Part shown: positions 8,120-17,300 of the stretch, one piece after another
Layout: each line of letters opens with the position of its first letter
How positions within the stretch are numbered: the stretch's first letter is position 1
Source of the DNA: Kineococcus mangrovi
Lineage (GTDB): Bacteria > Actinomycetota > Actinomycetes > Actinomycetales > Kineococcaceae
Direction of reading: 5' to 3'
Assembly (NCBI RefSeq): GCF_041320705.1
Contig: NZ_JBGGTQ010000003.1
Span: forward strand, 434,001-498,000
DNA length: 64,000 nt
Made by a program: the position numbers and the translations under genes
Notes under the pieces: model-generated
What the model was told of the DNA's origin: nothing
Databases searched by the model: none
The model's input: the letters and a program-made list of their open reading frames with translations, nothing else

Positions 8120-8968
8120 GTGCGCATCGACCTGCACACGCACTCCACGGCGTCCGACGGGACACAATCCCCGGCCGACGTGATCGCCTCCGCCGCGCAG
8201 GCCGGACTCGACGTCGTCGCCCTCACCGACCACGACACGAGCTCGGGCTGGCCGGAGGCCACGGCCGAAGCCGACCGACGCGGACTGAGGTTCGTCCCGG
8301 GCGTCGAGATCAGCTGTCTGCTCCGTGGGGTGTCCGTGCACCTGCTGTCCTACCTCCACGACCCCGAGGACCCCGCCCTGGTGCGGATGCTCACCGAGTC
8401 CCGCACGTCCCGGGAGAGCCGGGCCCGGCGCATGGTCGACCGGCTCACGCCCGACACGGGCCTGCGCTGGGAGGATGTGCAGGAGCAGGTCCACGGCACC
8501 GCGACCATCGGCCGCCCGCACATCGCCGACGCCCTCGTGGCGCGCGGTGTCGTCGCCGACCGGGACGAGGCCTTCGCGACCCTGCTGTCCGGGCGGGGCA
8601 AGTACTTCGTGCCGCAGACCGCCCCGGACCCCGTCGAAGCCGTCCGCGTCGTGCGCGCCGCCGGGGGGGTCCCGGTCATCGCGCACCCGGCGGCCTCCAA
8701 GCGCGGCAGCTGCCTCGACGACGCCGAGGTGGAGGCGATGGCGCAGGCCGGGATGGCCGGCCTGGAGGTCGACCACCGCGACCACTCCGACGCCGAGCGC
8801 GCCCACCTGCGCGACCTCGCCGCCGCCCTCGGGCTGTTCGTCACCGGGTCCAGCGACTACCACGGGGCGGGCAAGCGGAACCTGCTGGGGGAGAACACGA
8901 CCGACCCCGCCTCGCTCGCCCGCATCGACGAGGTCGCCGCCGCGTCCCGCCTGGCGCACCCGGCGTGA
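8120..8968 (+). CDS. PHP-domain phosphoesterase (RNase AM/TrpH-like)
   Basis: A 282-residue PHP-domain hydrolase. Metal-binding motifs are all present: IDLHTHSTASDG at the N-terminus, LTDHDT, PGVEIS, GRPHIADAL, IAHPA and a final SSDYHG. This subfamily (YciV/TrpH-like) removes nucleotides from 5' ends or hydrolyses 3',5'-nucleoside bisphosphates. The exact substrate here is inferred from family. The start codon GTG at 8120 gives the expected MRIDLHTHS terminus directly after a leaderless promoter. Its stop overlaps the start of marC by 4 nt (GTGA), so the two are translationally coupled. Confidence 0.88.
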   Translation: MRIDLHTHSTASDGTQSPADVIASAAQAGLDVVALTDHDTSSGWPEATAEADRRGLRFVPGVEISCLLRGVSVHLLSYLHDPEDPALVRMLTESRTSRESRARRMVDRLTPDTGLRWEDVQEQVHGTATIGRPHIADALVARGVVADRDEAFATLLSGRGKYFVPQTAPDPVEAVRVVRAAGGVPVIAHPAASKRGSCLDDAEVEAMAQAGMAGLEVDHRDHSDAERAHLRDLAAALGLFVTGSSDYHGAGKRNLLGENTTDPASLARIDEVAAASRLAHPA

Positions 8969-9570
8969 ACTGGCAGCTGTTCGGGGAGAGCTTCGTCACG
9001 CTCTTCGTCATCATGGACCCGCTCGGGACCGTGCCCATCTTCCTGGGGCTCACCGCGAGCTTCAGCACCGCCGAGCGCTCGCGCGCCGCCCGGCAGGCCG
9101 TCCTCGTCGCCTTCGGCGTCATCGTCGCCTTCGCGGTCTTCGGCCAGCGCATCCTGGACTACCTGCACATCAGCCTGCCCGCGCTGCAGGCCGCGGGCGG
9201 GCTGCTCCTGCTGCTCATCGCCCTGGAGCTGCTGACCGGCAAGGGGGACGAGCCGACGAGCACCGTCGGGGTCAACGTCGCGATGGTGCCGCTGGGCACG
9301 CCGCTGCTGGCCGGGCCCGGTGCCATCGTCGCGACGATGGTCTTCGTGCAGCAGGCGCAGGGTTGGGGGGACCGCGCGGCCATCGCCCTGGGCGTCGTCG
9401 CCGTCCACGTGACGCTGTGGCTGGCCATGCGCTTCGCCGGGATCGTGCACCGCGTCCTGGGCGACTCCGGTGTCCTGCTCGTGACCCGGGTCGCCGGTCT
9501 GCTGCTGTCGGCCATCGCCGTCCAGCTCGTCGCGGACGCCGTCCGCACCTTCGTCGTCGGCGGCGCCTGA
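8965..9570 (+). CDS. MarC/UPF0056 family integral membrane protein
   Basis: A 201-residue polytopic membrane protein with about six hydrophobic helices. It has the family signatures FVIMDPLGTVPIFLGL near the N-terminus and MVPLGTPLLAGPGAI in the middle, which are the repeated half-domains of MarC proteins. The family was once linked to multiple antibiotic resistance, but its transport function is undefined. The GTG start overlaps the TGA of the PHP gene, and a very strong hairpin follows the stop. Confidence 0.9.
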   Translation: MNWQLFGESFVTLFVIMDPLGTVPIFLGLTASFSTAERSRAARQAVLVAFGVIVAFAVFGQRILDYLHISLPALQAAGGLLLLLIALELLTGKGDEPTSTVGVNVAMVPLGTPLLAGPGAIVATMVFVQQAQGWGDRAAIALGVVAVHVTLWLAMRFAGIVHRVLGDSGVLLVTRVAGLLLSAIAVQLVADAVRTFVVGGA

Positions 9571-9580
9571 GCGCGCCACC

Positions 9581-9637
9581 CCCGCACGCGCCACGGGTCC
9601 CCTCCCCGCCGGGGAGGGGACCCGTGGCGCGTGCGGG
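9581..9637. terminator. 27-bp perfect bidirectional terminator hairpin
   Basis: Bases 9581-9607 are the exact reverse complement of 9611-9637, leaving a 3-nt loop. It lies between the convergent marC (+) and DEAD-box helicase (-) genes and ends 8 nt from the helicase stop. It is unusually long and perfect for a terminator. Confidence 0.85.
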
Positions 9638-9645
9638 CGCGCCCG

Positions 9646-11304
9646 TCAGCCGGCGTCGGCCGCGCCGGCCTCGGCACCGCTCGTGCGGGTGCGGCGACGG
9701 CGGCGGGGGGCCTTCTCCGGCGGCTCCCCGGCGCTCGCGGGGGCGACCTCGGGGGTCGCGCCGCCCGTGGCCGCGCTCTCGGCGGCGACCTCACCCGTCA
9801 CCTCGACGCCCGAGCGCGTGCGGCGACGCGTGCGGGTGCGGCGGGGCCGCTCCACCCGCTCCTCGACGACGCCCTCCTCGGCCTGCTCCTGCGGAGCCGA
9901 CGAGCGCCCGCCGCGACCGGACGCGCCCGACCCGCCCGAGCGGGCGCGCCGGCCCTTGGCGGCGCCGACCTCCCCGAGGTCCTCGACCTGCTCGGCCCCC
10001 AGCCCGGCCCGCGTGCGCTGGGTCCGCGGCAGCCGACCGGTCGTGCCCGCGGTGATGGACAGGTCCTCGAACAGGTGCGGCGACGTCGAGTACGTCTCGA
10101 CGGGTTCGCCGAAGCCGAGGCCGAGCGCCTTGTCGATGAGGCTCCAGCGGGGCAGCTCGTCCCAGTCCACGAAGGTGACGGCCACCCCCGTGTTGCCCGC
10201 CCGACCGGTGCGGCCGATGCGGTGCAGGTACGTCTTCTCGTCCTCGGGGCACTGGTAGTTGACGACGTGGGTGACGTCCTCGACGTCGATGCCGCGGGCG
10301 GCGACGTCGGTGGCGACGAGCACGTCGACCTTGCCGGTCCGGAACGCGCGCAGCGCCTGCTCGCGGGCGCCCTGGCCGAGGTCGCCGTGGATGGCGGCTG
10401 CGGCGAACCCGCGCTCGGTGAGCTGCTCGGCGACGGAGGCGGCGGTCCGCTTGGTGCGGCTGAAGACGATCGTCAGACCCCGGCCGGTGGCCTGCAGCAT
10501 CCGGGCCAGCACCTCGACCTTGTCGAGGGCGTGGGTGCGGTAGGCGAACTGCGTGATGGCGGCGACGGTCGCGCCGTCGTCCGTCGGGTCGACCGCACGG
10601 ATGTGGGTGGGCTGGCGCATGTACGAGCGCGCCATCGCCACGACCGGGCCGGGCATGGTCGCCGAGAAGAGCATCGTCTGACGGGCCGGGTTCGTCTGCG
10701 CGAGCAGGCGCTCGACGTCCGGCAGGAAACCCAGGTCGAGCATCTCGTCGGCCTCGTCGAGCACGACGCACATCACGTGCGACAGGTCCAGGTGCCGCTG
10801 CTGGGCCAGGTCGAGCAGTCGCCCCGGCGTGCCGACGACGACGTCGACGCCCTTGGTGAGGGCTTCGATCTGCGGTTCGTAGGCGCGCCCGCCGTAGACG
10901 GTGAGGATGCGCGCGGGGTAGGAGCGGCTGGCGGTGGTGAGGTCGCCGGCGACCTGCGTCGCGAGCTCGCGCGTGGGGACGATGACGAGGGCCTGCGGTT
11001 TGCCCGGTGCGGGCAGCGCGTCGTGGTCCGGGTCACCCGGGACGGCGGTGCGCTGCAGGAGCGGGACGCCGAAGCCGAGGGTCTTGCCGGTCCCGGTCTT
11101 GGCCTGGCCGATGATGTCGTGCCCGGTCAGCGCCACGGGCAGCGTCATGGACTGGATCGGGAACGGGGTCGTGATGCCCGCACCGGCCAGGGACGCGGCG
11201 ATGCGGGGCTCGACGCCGTGCTCGGCGAAGGTGCGGGGCGCGGGGGCCTCGTCGGCGGGGACGACGGGTTCGAGGTCGTCGCTGGTGGTGCTCGTGTCGG
11301 TCAT
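9646..11304 (-). CDS. DEAD-box ATP-dependent RNA helicase (RhlE/DeaD-like)
   Basis: A 552-residue RNA helicase that remodels structured RNA. Motifs in order: Q motif TPFPIQ, motif I AKTGTGKT (K74), PTRELA, TPGR, DEAD at 183-186, SAT, ARGIDVEDV and HRIGRTGRAG. After the RecA2 domain comes a long low-complexity Arg/Gly/Glu tail (residues about 420-552) ending in repeated RTRRRTR-type segments, typical of RNA-binding extensions. The start MTDTSTTSDD at 11304 was chosen over an upstream in-frame codon because the extra 26 residues are Arg-rich and a GGGAG ribosome site precedes this ATG. A TACGAT -10 box at 11474-11479 would give a 5' UTR of about 160 nt, which may serve autoregulation. Confidence 0.92.
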   Translation of the reverse strand: MTDTSTTSDDLEPVVPADEAPAPRTFAEHGVEPRIAASLAGAGITTPFPIQSMTLPVALTGHDIIGQAKTGTGKTLGFGVPLLQRTAVPGDPDHDALPAPGKPQALVIVPTRELATQVAGDLTTASRSYPARILTVYGGRAYEPQIEALTKGVDVVVGTPGRLLDLAQQRHLDLSHVMCVVLDEADEMLDLGFLPDVERLLAQTNPARQTMLFSATMPGPVVAMARSYMRQPTHIRAVDPTDDGATVAAITQFAYRTHALDKVEVLARMLQATGRGLTIVFSRTKRTAASVAEQLTERGFAAAAIHGDLGQGAREQALRAFRTGKVDVLVATDVAARGIDVEDVTHVVNYQCPEDEKTYLHRIGRTGRAGNTGVAVTFVDWDELPRWSLIDKALGLGFGEPVETYSTSPHLFEDLSITAGTTGRLPRTQRTRAGLGAEQVEDLGEVGAAKGRRARSGGSGASGRGGRSSAPQEQAEEGVVEERVERPRRTRTRRRTRSGVEVTGEVAAESAATGGATPEVAPASAGEPPEKAPRRRRRTRTSGAEAGAADAG

Positions 11305-11473
11305 GCGTCTCCCGTGGAGGGGCGAGCGCGGCCGCGTCCGCGGAGGACCCGTCCCAGCGGCTCGGCGAGAAGTCGGAGCCACCGGCGGGGAACGTCGTCA
11401 GGCGGGCGTGCAGCCGCGTCGCGGCAGTCGGCAGCCGATCGTGACTGGCGACCGGGCAACCCTGAACCCGGCC

Positions 11474-11479
11474 ATCGTA
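11474..11479 (-). promoter_or_regulatory. Possible -10 box of the DEAD-box helicase
   Basis: Minus-strand TACGAT lies about 170 nt upstream of the ATG. The implied long 5' UTR (about 11305-11467) contains no ORF I trust. Confidence 0.4.
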
Positions 11480-11578
11480 ACCGGCTGCGTCGCCGGGGTG
11501 ACGATCAGGCGGGTCCGCGGCGCGGCGCAGGGGTGACGGGCCCTCCCGCCACCCCCGCGCCGCCGCGGCCGCCGCCGG

Positions 11579-11803
11579 TCAGCTCAGGCCGAAGCCGACC
11601 CGGCTCTTCTCCTGCGCGCCGATGTCGACGTACCCGATCGAGGCCGCCGGGACGACGACCTGCCGGCCCTTCTCGTCCGCCAGCGACAGCACCGTGCCCG
11701 CGGACAGCGCCTGCGAGACGGCAGTCGTGATCTCCTCGCTGGTCTGGGCCGACTCGAACACCAGCTCGCGCGCCACGTTCTGCACGCCGATCCGAACCTC
11801 CAC
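11579..11803 (-). CDS. DUF3107 family small protein
   Basis: A 74-residue acidic protein starting VEVRIGVQNVARELVFES, the hallmark of DUF3107, an actinobacterial family of unknown function. GTG at 11803 is the natural start: the family begins MEV(K/R)IGVQ, and the longer open frame upstream is Arg-rich and unsupported. In Mycobacterium a DUF3107 gene lies in the same neighbourhood (near rhlE and a DUF3152 gene), so gene order supports the call. The TetR regulator found there is absent here. Confidence 0.88.
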   Translation of the reverse strand: MEVRIGVQNVARELVFESAQTSEEITTAVSQALSAGTVLSLADEKGRQVVVPAASIGYVDIGAQEKSRVGFGLS

Positions 11804-11970
11804 CGCAGTCCCCTCCCGGGTCGCCGATCTTGACCTGCCGCCGTCTCGCCCGAGACGGCTCCGGCTCCACGCTAGTCGCCGCCCGCGCCCGGCGATCGCC
11901 CGGTTCGCTGCCGGCGGACGGTCGGCGCGCTCCGCGACCGCCCGCCGGGCGCGGCTGGCATGCTGCGCGG

Positions 11971-12768
11971 GTGCCTCCCGCCGTTCCCGGTCCCGCCCGC
12001 CGCACCCTGCTCCTGGGGGGTGCGGGGCTGGTGCTGACCGGTTGCACGAGCGGGGCGCCGACGGCCGCCCCGTCCTCGACGGCTCCGGCCGAGACCTCCA
12101 CGGCCCCCGCCGCACCGTCGACCCCCGCCCCCGCGACGCCGTCCACGCCCACGACGCCCACCACGTCGTCCACGCCCGCCCCGCCCCCCGGCCTCATGGC
12201 CGAGGACGTGCGCGCCGGGGTGCTGCGCGGGCAGGTGCCGCAGTCCGGCGGCGGGGTCCTCACCGTCGTCCCCGGGTCCTCGCCCGCCCCGCCCTCGGAC
12301 CGCGTCCGCACCGTGCGCGTCGAGGTCGAGCAGGACCTCGTCGACGCCGGTCTGCTGGACCCGGTCGCGTTCGCCGACTTCGCCCTCGGCGTCCTCAACG
12401 ACCCGCGCGGCTGGGGCGCGGGGGGCGTGATGAGCTTCGCCCGCACCGACGGCGACGCGCAGATGCGCCTCGTCCTCGCCACGCCCGACACGTCCGCCGC
12501 GCTGTGCCGGCCGCTGCGCACGCTGGGGACGCTGTCGTGCCGCTCGGGCGATGCCGCCGTCCTCACCTGGTACCGGTGGGTCGAGGCCATCCCGGACTAC
12601 GGCCAGGACCGGACCGGTTACCGGCAGTACGTCGTCAACCACGAGATCGGTCACGTCCTCGGGCACGGGCACGACCCCGCCCCCGGTCCCGGGCGCCTCG
12701 CGCCGGTGATGATGCAGCAGACGAAGGGGCTGCGGGGGGCGCTGCCGAACCCCTGGCCGAACCCGTGA
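11971..12768 (+). CDS. DUF3152 lipoprotein with metalloprotease-like motif
   Basis: A 265-residue exported protein. A short basic N-terminus is followed by a hydrophobic core and lipobox LVLTGC, so it should be a lipoprotein anchored outside the membrane. A Ser/Thr/Pro/Ala-rich linker (residues about 28-75) leads to the DUF3152 domain. Near the C-terminus the sequence HEIGHVLGHGHD gives HExxHxxGxxH, the zinc-binding signature of metzincin-like peptidases. Peptidase activity in this family is not established as far as I know. The GTG at 11971 is preferred because it starts a classical signal peptide. The frame is open for 47 more codons upstream, but that stretch is Arg-rich and unconvincing. 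It is divergent from the DUF3107 gene. Confidence 0.85.
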   Translation: MPPAVPGPARRTLLLGGAGLVLTGCTSGAPTAAPSSTAPAETSTAPAAPSTPAPATPSTPTTPTTSSTPAPPPGLMAEDVRAGVLRGQVPQSGGGVLTVVPGSSPAPPSDRVRTVRVEVEQDLVDAGLLDPVAFADFALGVLNDPRGWGAGGVMSFARTDGDAQMRLVLATPDTSAALCRPLRTLGTLSCRSGDAAVLTWYRWVEAIPDYGQDRTGYRQYVVNHEIGHVLGHGHDPAPGPGRLAPVMMQQTKGLRGALPNPWPNP

Positions 12769-12771
12769 GCC

Positions 12772-13008
12772 TCACCGGGTCAGCGTCCGCAGCCCCGCGC
12801 CGTCGCGCCACGTCGTGGGGCGCAGCCGCTCCCCGGCGAGCTCGGTGAGGGCGACCTCGGCCGGGTGCGGGCGCAGGAGGACGGGCGGCTCCGGCGGGTG
12901 CCGGTCGGCCGGCCGGGCCGCCAGGACGTCGGCGTCCTCGACGGCGCCGGCGCGCTCGACGTCGCACCGGCGGGGACCGGGGTCGGCAGGGGCGGCTGCG
13001 GTGCTCAC
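12772..13008 (-). CDS. Small hypothetical protein
   Basis: A 78-residue open frame starting GTG (VSTAAAPADPG) and ending GERLRPTTWRDGAGLRTLTR. It sits tail-to-tail with DUF3152 (3 bp between stops) and head-to-head with the alkyltransferase-like gene (55 bp). Composition fits neighbouring genes and the arrangement leaves no other gene in this 300-bp gap. I recognise no domain and cannot infer a function. The frame could extend upstream to 13119, but that would overlap the alkyltransferase-like gene. Confidence 0.5.
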   Translation of the reverse strand: MSTAAAPADPGPRRCDVERAGAVEDADVLAARPADRHPPEPPVLLRPHPAEVALTELAGERLRPTTWRDGAGLRTLTR

Positions 13009-13063
13009 GGCCGCAGCCTGCACCGGGGGTCCGGCACCGCGGTGCGCGTGGCAGGCTCCGGCT

Positions 13064-13423
13064 GTGGAGCGCGAGCTGCCCGTCCGGGCCGAGGAGGTGC
13101 TCGAGGTGGTGCACGCCATCCCCGCCGGTCACGTCCTGACCTACGGGGACGTCGCCGCCCGCGTCGGTGACCGGGGTCCCCGCTTCGTCGGGAACGTGCT
13201 GCGCCGCTTCGGTTCTGACGCCCCGTGGTGGCGGGTCCTGCGCGCCGACGGCAGCGCGCCGCCGCCGCTGGCCCCCGAGGCGCTGCACCGCTGGCGCGCC
13301 GAGGGCACCCCGCTGCGCCGGCTCGCCCACGACCCCGTCGACGTGCGGGTGGACCTCCTGCGGGCCCGCTGGGACGCCGGGGCCTGGACGGCGCCCTGGG
13401 AGGAGGAGGTGCCCACCCCGTGA
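13064..13423 (+). CDS. Alkyltransferase-like (ATL) protein, MGMT fold
   Basis: A 119-residue protein with the MGMT DNA-binding fold: AIPAGHVLTYGDVAARVG (recognition helix region), a PRFVGNVLRR helix and the former active-site segment. Where MGMT has PCHRV, this has P54-W55-W56-R57, so the alkyl-accepting cysteine is replaced by tryptophan. ATL proteins lacking the cysteine bind O6-alkylguanine, flip it and recruit nucleotide excision repair. That role is known for the family and inferred here. The GTG at 13064 is 360 nt before the stop. The stop overlaps the metF start (GTGA). Confidence 0.85.
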   Translation: MERELPVRAEEVLEVVHAIPAGHVLTYGDVAARVGDRGPRFVGNVLRRFGSDAPWWRVLRADGSAPPPLAPEALHRWRAEGTPLRRLAHDPVDVRVDLLRARWDAGAWTAPWEEEVPTP

Positions 13424-14328
13424 GCGAGGTCGAGGGCCGGACGCTGGTGGAGGACCTGCGCGCCGCGCGCCGCCGCTTCTCCGTGGAGTTCTCGCCCGCC
13501 CACGACGAGGACACGGCCGCCCGGCAGTGGCGGGCCGTGCAGCGGCTCGCGCCCCTGCGCCCCGTCTTCGCCTCGGTGACGTACGGGGCCGGTGGCGGTG
13601 ACCGCGGCGGCAGCGTCGAACTGGCGTCCCGGCTGGCGCGCGAGACGCCGGTCCGCCCGCTGGCCCACCTCACGGCCGTCGGCCAGTCCGCCGCGCAGCT
13701 CGCGGGCGTCCTCGACGACCTGGTGGCCGGTGGCGTGCGCGACGTCCTCGCCCTGCGCGGCGACCCCGACGGCGATCCGCGCGCCACCTGGGAACCCCAC
13801 CCCGAGGGTCTGGAGCACGCCGACCAGCTGGTCCGGCTGGCCCTGGAGCACGGGGCGGACACCGTCGGGGTGGCGGCCTTCCCGCTGGGGCACCCCGAGT
13901 CGCCCGACCTGGACACCGACCTGCGCCACCTCCTGGGCAAGTTCGCCGCCGGTGCCCGGTTCGCCGTCGCCCAGCTGACGTTCGACGTCGAGGACTTCCT
14001 GCGCCTGCGCGACCGGCTCGCCGCCGCCGGGTGCCGGACCCCCCTCCTGCCGGGGTTGCTGCCCGTCACCAGCCCCCGGGTGCTGGAGGTGACCCGGCGC
14101 CTGACCGACGGTCACGAGCCGTCGTGGCTGCACCGCCGGCTCGACCCGTTCCTCGACGACCGCGGCGCCTTCCGCGAGGAGGGGATGCGGGTGGCCCTCG
14201 AGGACGGCCGGCGCCTGCTCGCCGAGGGGGTGGAGGTGCTGCACCTGTACTCCCTCAACGCCGCCTCCAACGTCGAGGGGCTCGTCGCCGAGCTCGGCCT
14301 GGCCGGGCCGCCTGACCCGCCCGCCTGA
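13420..14328 (+). CDS. metF: Methylenetetrahydrofolate reductase
   Basis: A 302-residue TIM-barrel flavoenzyme reducing 5,10-methylene-THF to 5-methyl-THF for methionine synthesis. Visible family motifs are FSVEFSPAHDEDTA at the N-terminus (catalytic Glu in the FSVEF segment), FASVTYGAGG, RPLAHLTAVG, DVLALRGDPDGDP and LLPVTSPRVLEVTRR. Length matches the bacterial enzyme. It overlaps the ATL gene by 4 nt, a pairing that looks incidental functionally but implies co-transcription. The stop codon lies inside a three-copy 13-nt tandem repeat. Confidence 0.9.
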   Translation: MSEVEGRTLVEDLRAARRRFSVEFSPAHDEDTAARQWRAVQRLAPLRPVFASVTYGAGGGDRGGSVELASRLARETPVRPLAHLTAVGQSAAQLAGVLDDLVAGGVRDVLALRGDPDGDPRATWEPHPEGLEHADQLVRLALEHGADTVGVAAFPLGHPESPDLDTDLRHLLGKFAAGARFAVAQLTFDVEDFLRLRDRLAAAGCRTPLLPGLLPVTSPRVLEVTRRLTDGHEPSWLHRRLDPFLDDRGAFREEGMRVALEDGRRLLAEGVEVLHLYSLNAASNVEGLVAELGLAGPPDPPA

Positions 14329-14349
14329 CCCGCCCGCCTGACCCGCCCG
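14311..14349 (+). repeat. Three tandem copies of a 13-nt unit at the end of metF
   Basis: CCTGACCCGCCCG is repeated perfectly at 14311-14323, 14324-14336 and 14337-14349. The second copy supplies the metF stop codon. The 13-nt period means copy-number change would alter the C-terminus by frame. Confidence 0.9.
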
Positions 14350-14398
14350 GTGCCGTGGGCGGTGCCGTGTCGGACCCGTGTGGTCCGATGGCGGGGTG

Positions 14399-17300
14399 GT
14401 GAGGGTGGAGGACGCGGGCGCGACGGGTGGCGGGACCGGCGGCGGGGGACCGCGCCGGCCGCCGGTGCCGCGGCTGCGGCGCGCCGCACCCGTCGCCGCG
14501 GCCGTGTCCTCGTCCGACGCCCGCCAGGACGAGGTCGTCGCCACGCGCCCCGGCAGCGGCCCGCTCGTGGTCGTCGGCGCGCCGGGCACGGGACGGACCC
14601 GCACCCTGCGGGCCCTCGTCGCGGCCCGGGTCGAGCGCGACGGCGTCGACCCCGACCGGGTCCTCGTCCTCGCCCCGACCCGCCGAGCGGCCGACCTGCT
14701 GCGCGACGACCTGTCCGACGCCCTGCGCCGCACGACGGGCCAGCCCGCCGCGCGCACCCCCCAGAGCTACGCCTTCGGCGTGCTGCGGCGCGTGCACGTC
14801 CACGAGGACGTGCCGCCGCCCCGGCTCATCTCCGGCGCCGAGCAGGACGCGATCCTCGCCGACCTGCTCCGCGGCCACCTGGACGCCACGTCCGACGAGT
14901 TCCCCGACGCGGACCCCGGGAACGATCCCGGCGGCGATCCCGGCGCGGACCCCGACGACGGGGGAGCACCGGCGCGGGCGGCCGCGCTCGCCGCGCCCGG
15001 GTGGCCGCGCGACGTCCCCCGCGCCTCGTGGGGTCTGCGCAGCTTCCGCAACGAGCTGCGCGACCTGCTGATGCGCGCCGTCGAACGGGGGCTGCGCGCC
15101 GCCGACCTCGTCGACCTCGGCCGCCGCCACGGCCGGCCCGAGTGGGTCGCCGGGGCTGCGGTGCTGCAGGAGTACCTGGAGGTCAACGCCCTCGGTCGGG
15201 CCGAGGCGTACGACCCGGCCGCCGTCGTGGACGAGGCTGTCGTCGCGCTGCGCGCCGAACCGGCGCTGCTGGCCGCCGAGCGCGACCGCTGGGACCTGGT
15301 GGCGGTCGACGACGCGCACGACCTGTCCGAAGCCGGGCTGCGGCTGCTCGAGGCCGTCGCCGGTGGGCGCGACCTCGTGCTGACGACGGACCCGGACAGC
15401 GTCACGCAGGGCTTCCGCGGGGCGGACGCGCGGACGGCCTCGCTCCTGGCCGACCGCTTCGCCCTGCGGGGCGAGCCGGCCCGCACCGTCGTCCTGGCGA
15501 CCGACCACCGGCAGCGGCCCCGCCTGCGCGCCCTCACCCGCGCGGTGGCCGGGCGGGTCGGCGCCCTCGGCGGTGCCCCGCAGCGCGCCGCCACCTCCAC
15601 CCGCGGCGGCGAGGGGCGCGTCGAGGTCGCGGTGCTCGCCTCCCCGACGCAGGAGGCCGCCTGGGTCGCCCAGCGCCTGCGACGGCGCCACCTGCTCGAC
15701 GGGGTCCCCTGGTCCGGCATGGCGGTCGTGGTCCGTTCGGCGGGCCACACCGCGGCCCTGCGGCGCGGGCTGACCCACGCCGGCGTCCCGCTGGCCGTCC
15801 CGCTGGCCGAGGTCCCCGTGCGCGACGAACCGGCGGTCCGCCCGCTGCTGGCCGCCCTCGCCGTCGTGCTCGACCCCGCGGAGCTCACCGGGACCGTCGC
15901 CCACGACCTCGTCACCTCCCCGGTCGGCGGCGCCGACGTCGTCGCCCTGCGCCGGCTGCGGCAGTCGCTGCGACGCGCCGAACGGGCGGGCGGGGGTGGT
16001 CGCAGCAGCGACGTCGTCCTGGCCGCCGCCTTCGCCGAGGTCCTCGCCGACCCGTGGACCGAGCCCGACGCGGACGGCGCGGACGACGTGGACGGCGTGG
16101 ACGGCATGGACGACGTGGCCTCCGGTGGGGAGGACGCCGGGTCCCGCTCCGACCTGGCCCGCCTGGCCGGCGAGGACCCCGCCCTGCTGCCCGCCCGGCG
16201 CGTCGCCGCCGTCCTGCGCGCCGGTCGCCGCGCCGCCCTGGCCCCCGACGCCTCCGCCGAGACGGTCCTGTGGGCGGTGTGGGACGCCACCGGCCTCGCC
16301 GCGCGGTGGCAGCGGTCAGCGCTCGCGGGCAGCGCGCTGGAGGGGGCCGACTCCGGTCGCGCCGACCGCGACCTCGACGCGGTGCTCGCCCTCTTCGAGG
16401 CGGCCGGGCGCTTCGTCGACCGCTTCCCCGGCACGGGCAGCGCGCAGCGGTTCCTGGACCAGCTCCGGACCGCCGAGGTGCCCTCGGACACGCTCGCCGA
16501 CCGGGCCCCGGACGCCGGTGCCGTGACCTTGACGACCCCCCAGGGCGCCGTGGGCCGGGAGTGGGACCTCGTGGTCGTGGCCGGGGTGCAGGAGGGGGTC
16601 TGGCCCGACCTGCGCCTGCGCGGGTCCCTCCTGGGGGCCCAGGCGCTCGTCGACGTCCTGGAGGGCCGCGACAGCGAGGGGCCGGGCGCGCGCCGGGCCG
16701 TCCTGGAGGACGAGCTGCGGCTGTTCCACGTCGCCGTCTCCCGGGCCCGCGAGGAGCTCGTCGTGACCGCCGTGCGCGCCGAGGACGAGCGGCCCTCCGC
16801 CTTCGTCGACCTCGTCGCCGACCTCGCGACCGTCGCCGCCCCCGCCGGGGCCGACGGCGAGGACGAGCGCCCGCTCACCCCCGTCCCGCGGGCCGTCTCG
16901 CTGCCCGCGCTCGTGGCCCGGTTGCGGCAGGTGGTCTGCGCACCCGCCGCGCTGCACACCCCGCAGCGGCGGGCGGCGGCCGCCGCCCGGCTGGCCGAGC
17001 TCGCCCGGGCCGGTGTCCCCGGCGCCGACCCGGCCGACTGGTACGGGCTGCAGGACCTCACCGACGACGGACCGCTGCGCGCGCCGGAGGACCCCGTGGC
17101 GGTCTCCCCCTCCCGCGTGGAGAGCTTCGAGCGGTGCGGGTTGCGCTGGCTGCTGGAGAGCTCCGGCGCCCGGCCGGGGGACTCCGCGGGCCAGTCGATC
17201 GGGAACCTCGTGCACCGCATCGCCGCCGAGGCGCCCGAGGCCGACGCCTTCGAGCTGCGCCGGCGCCTCGACGTGCTGTGGCCCACCCTCGGCCTGCCCG

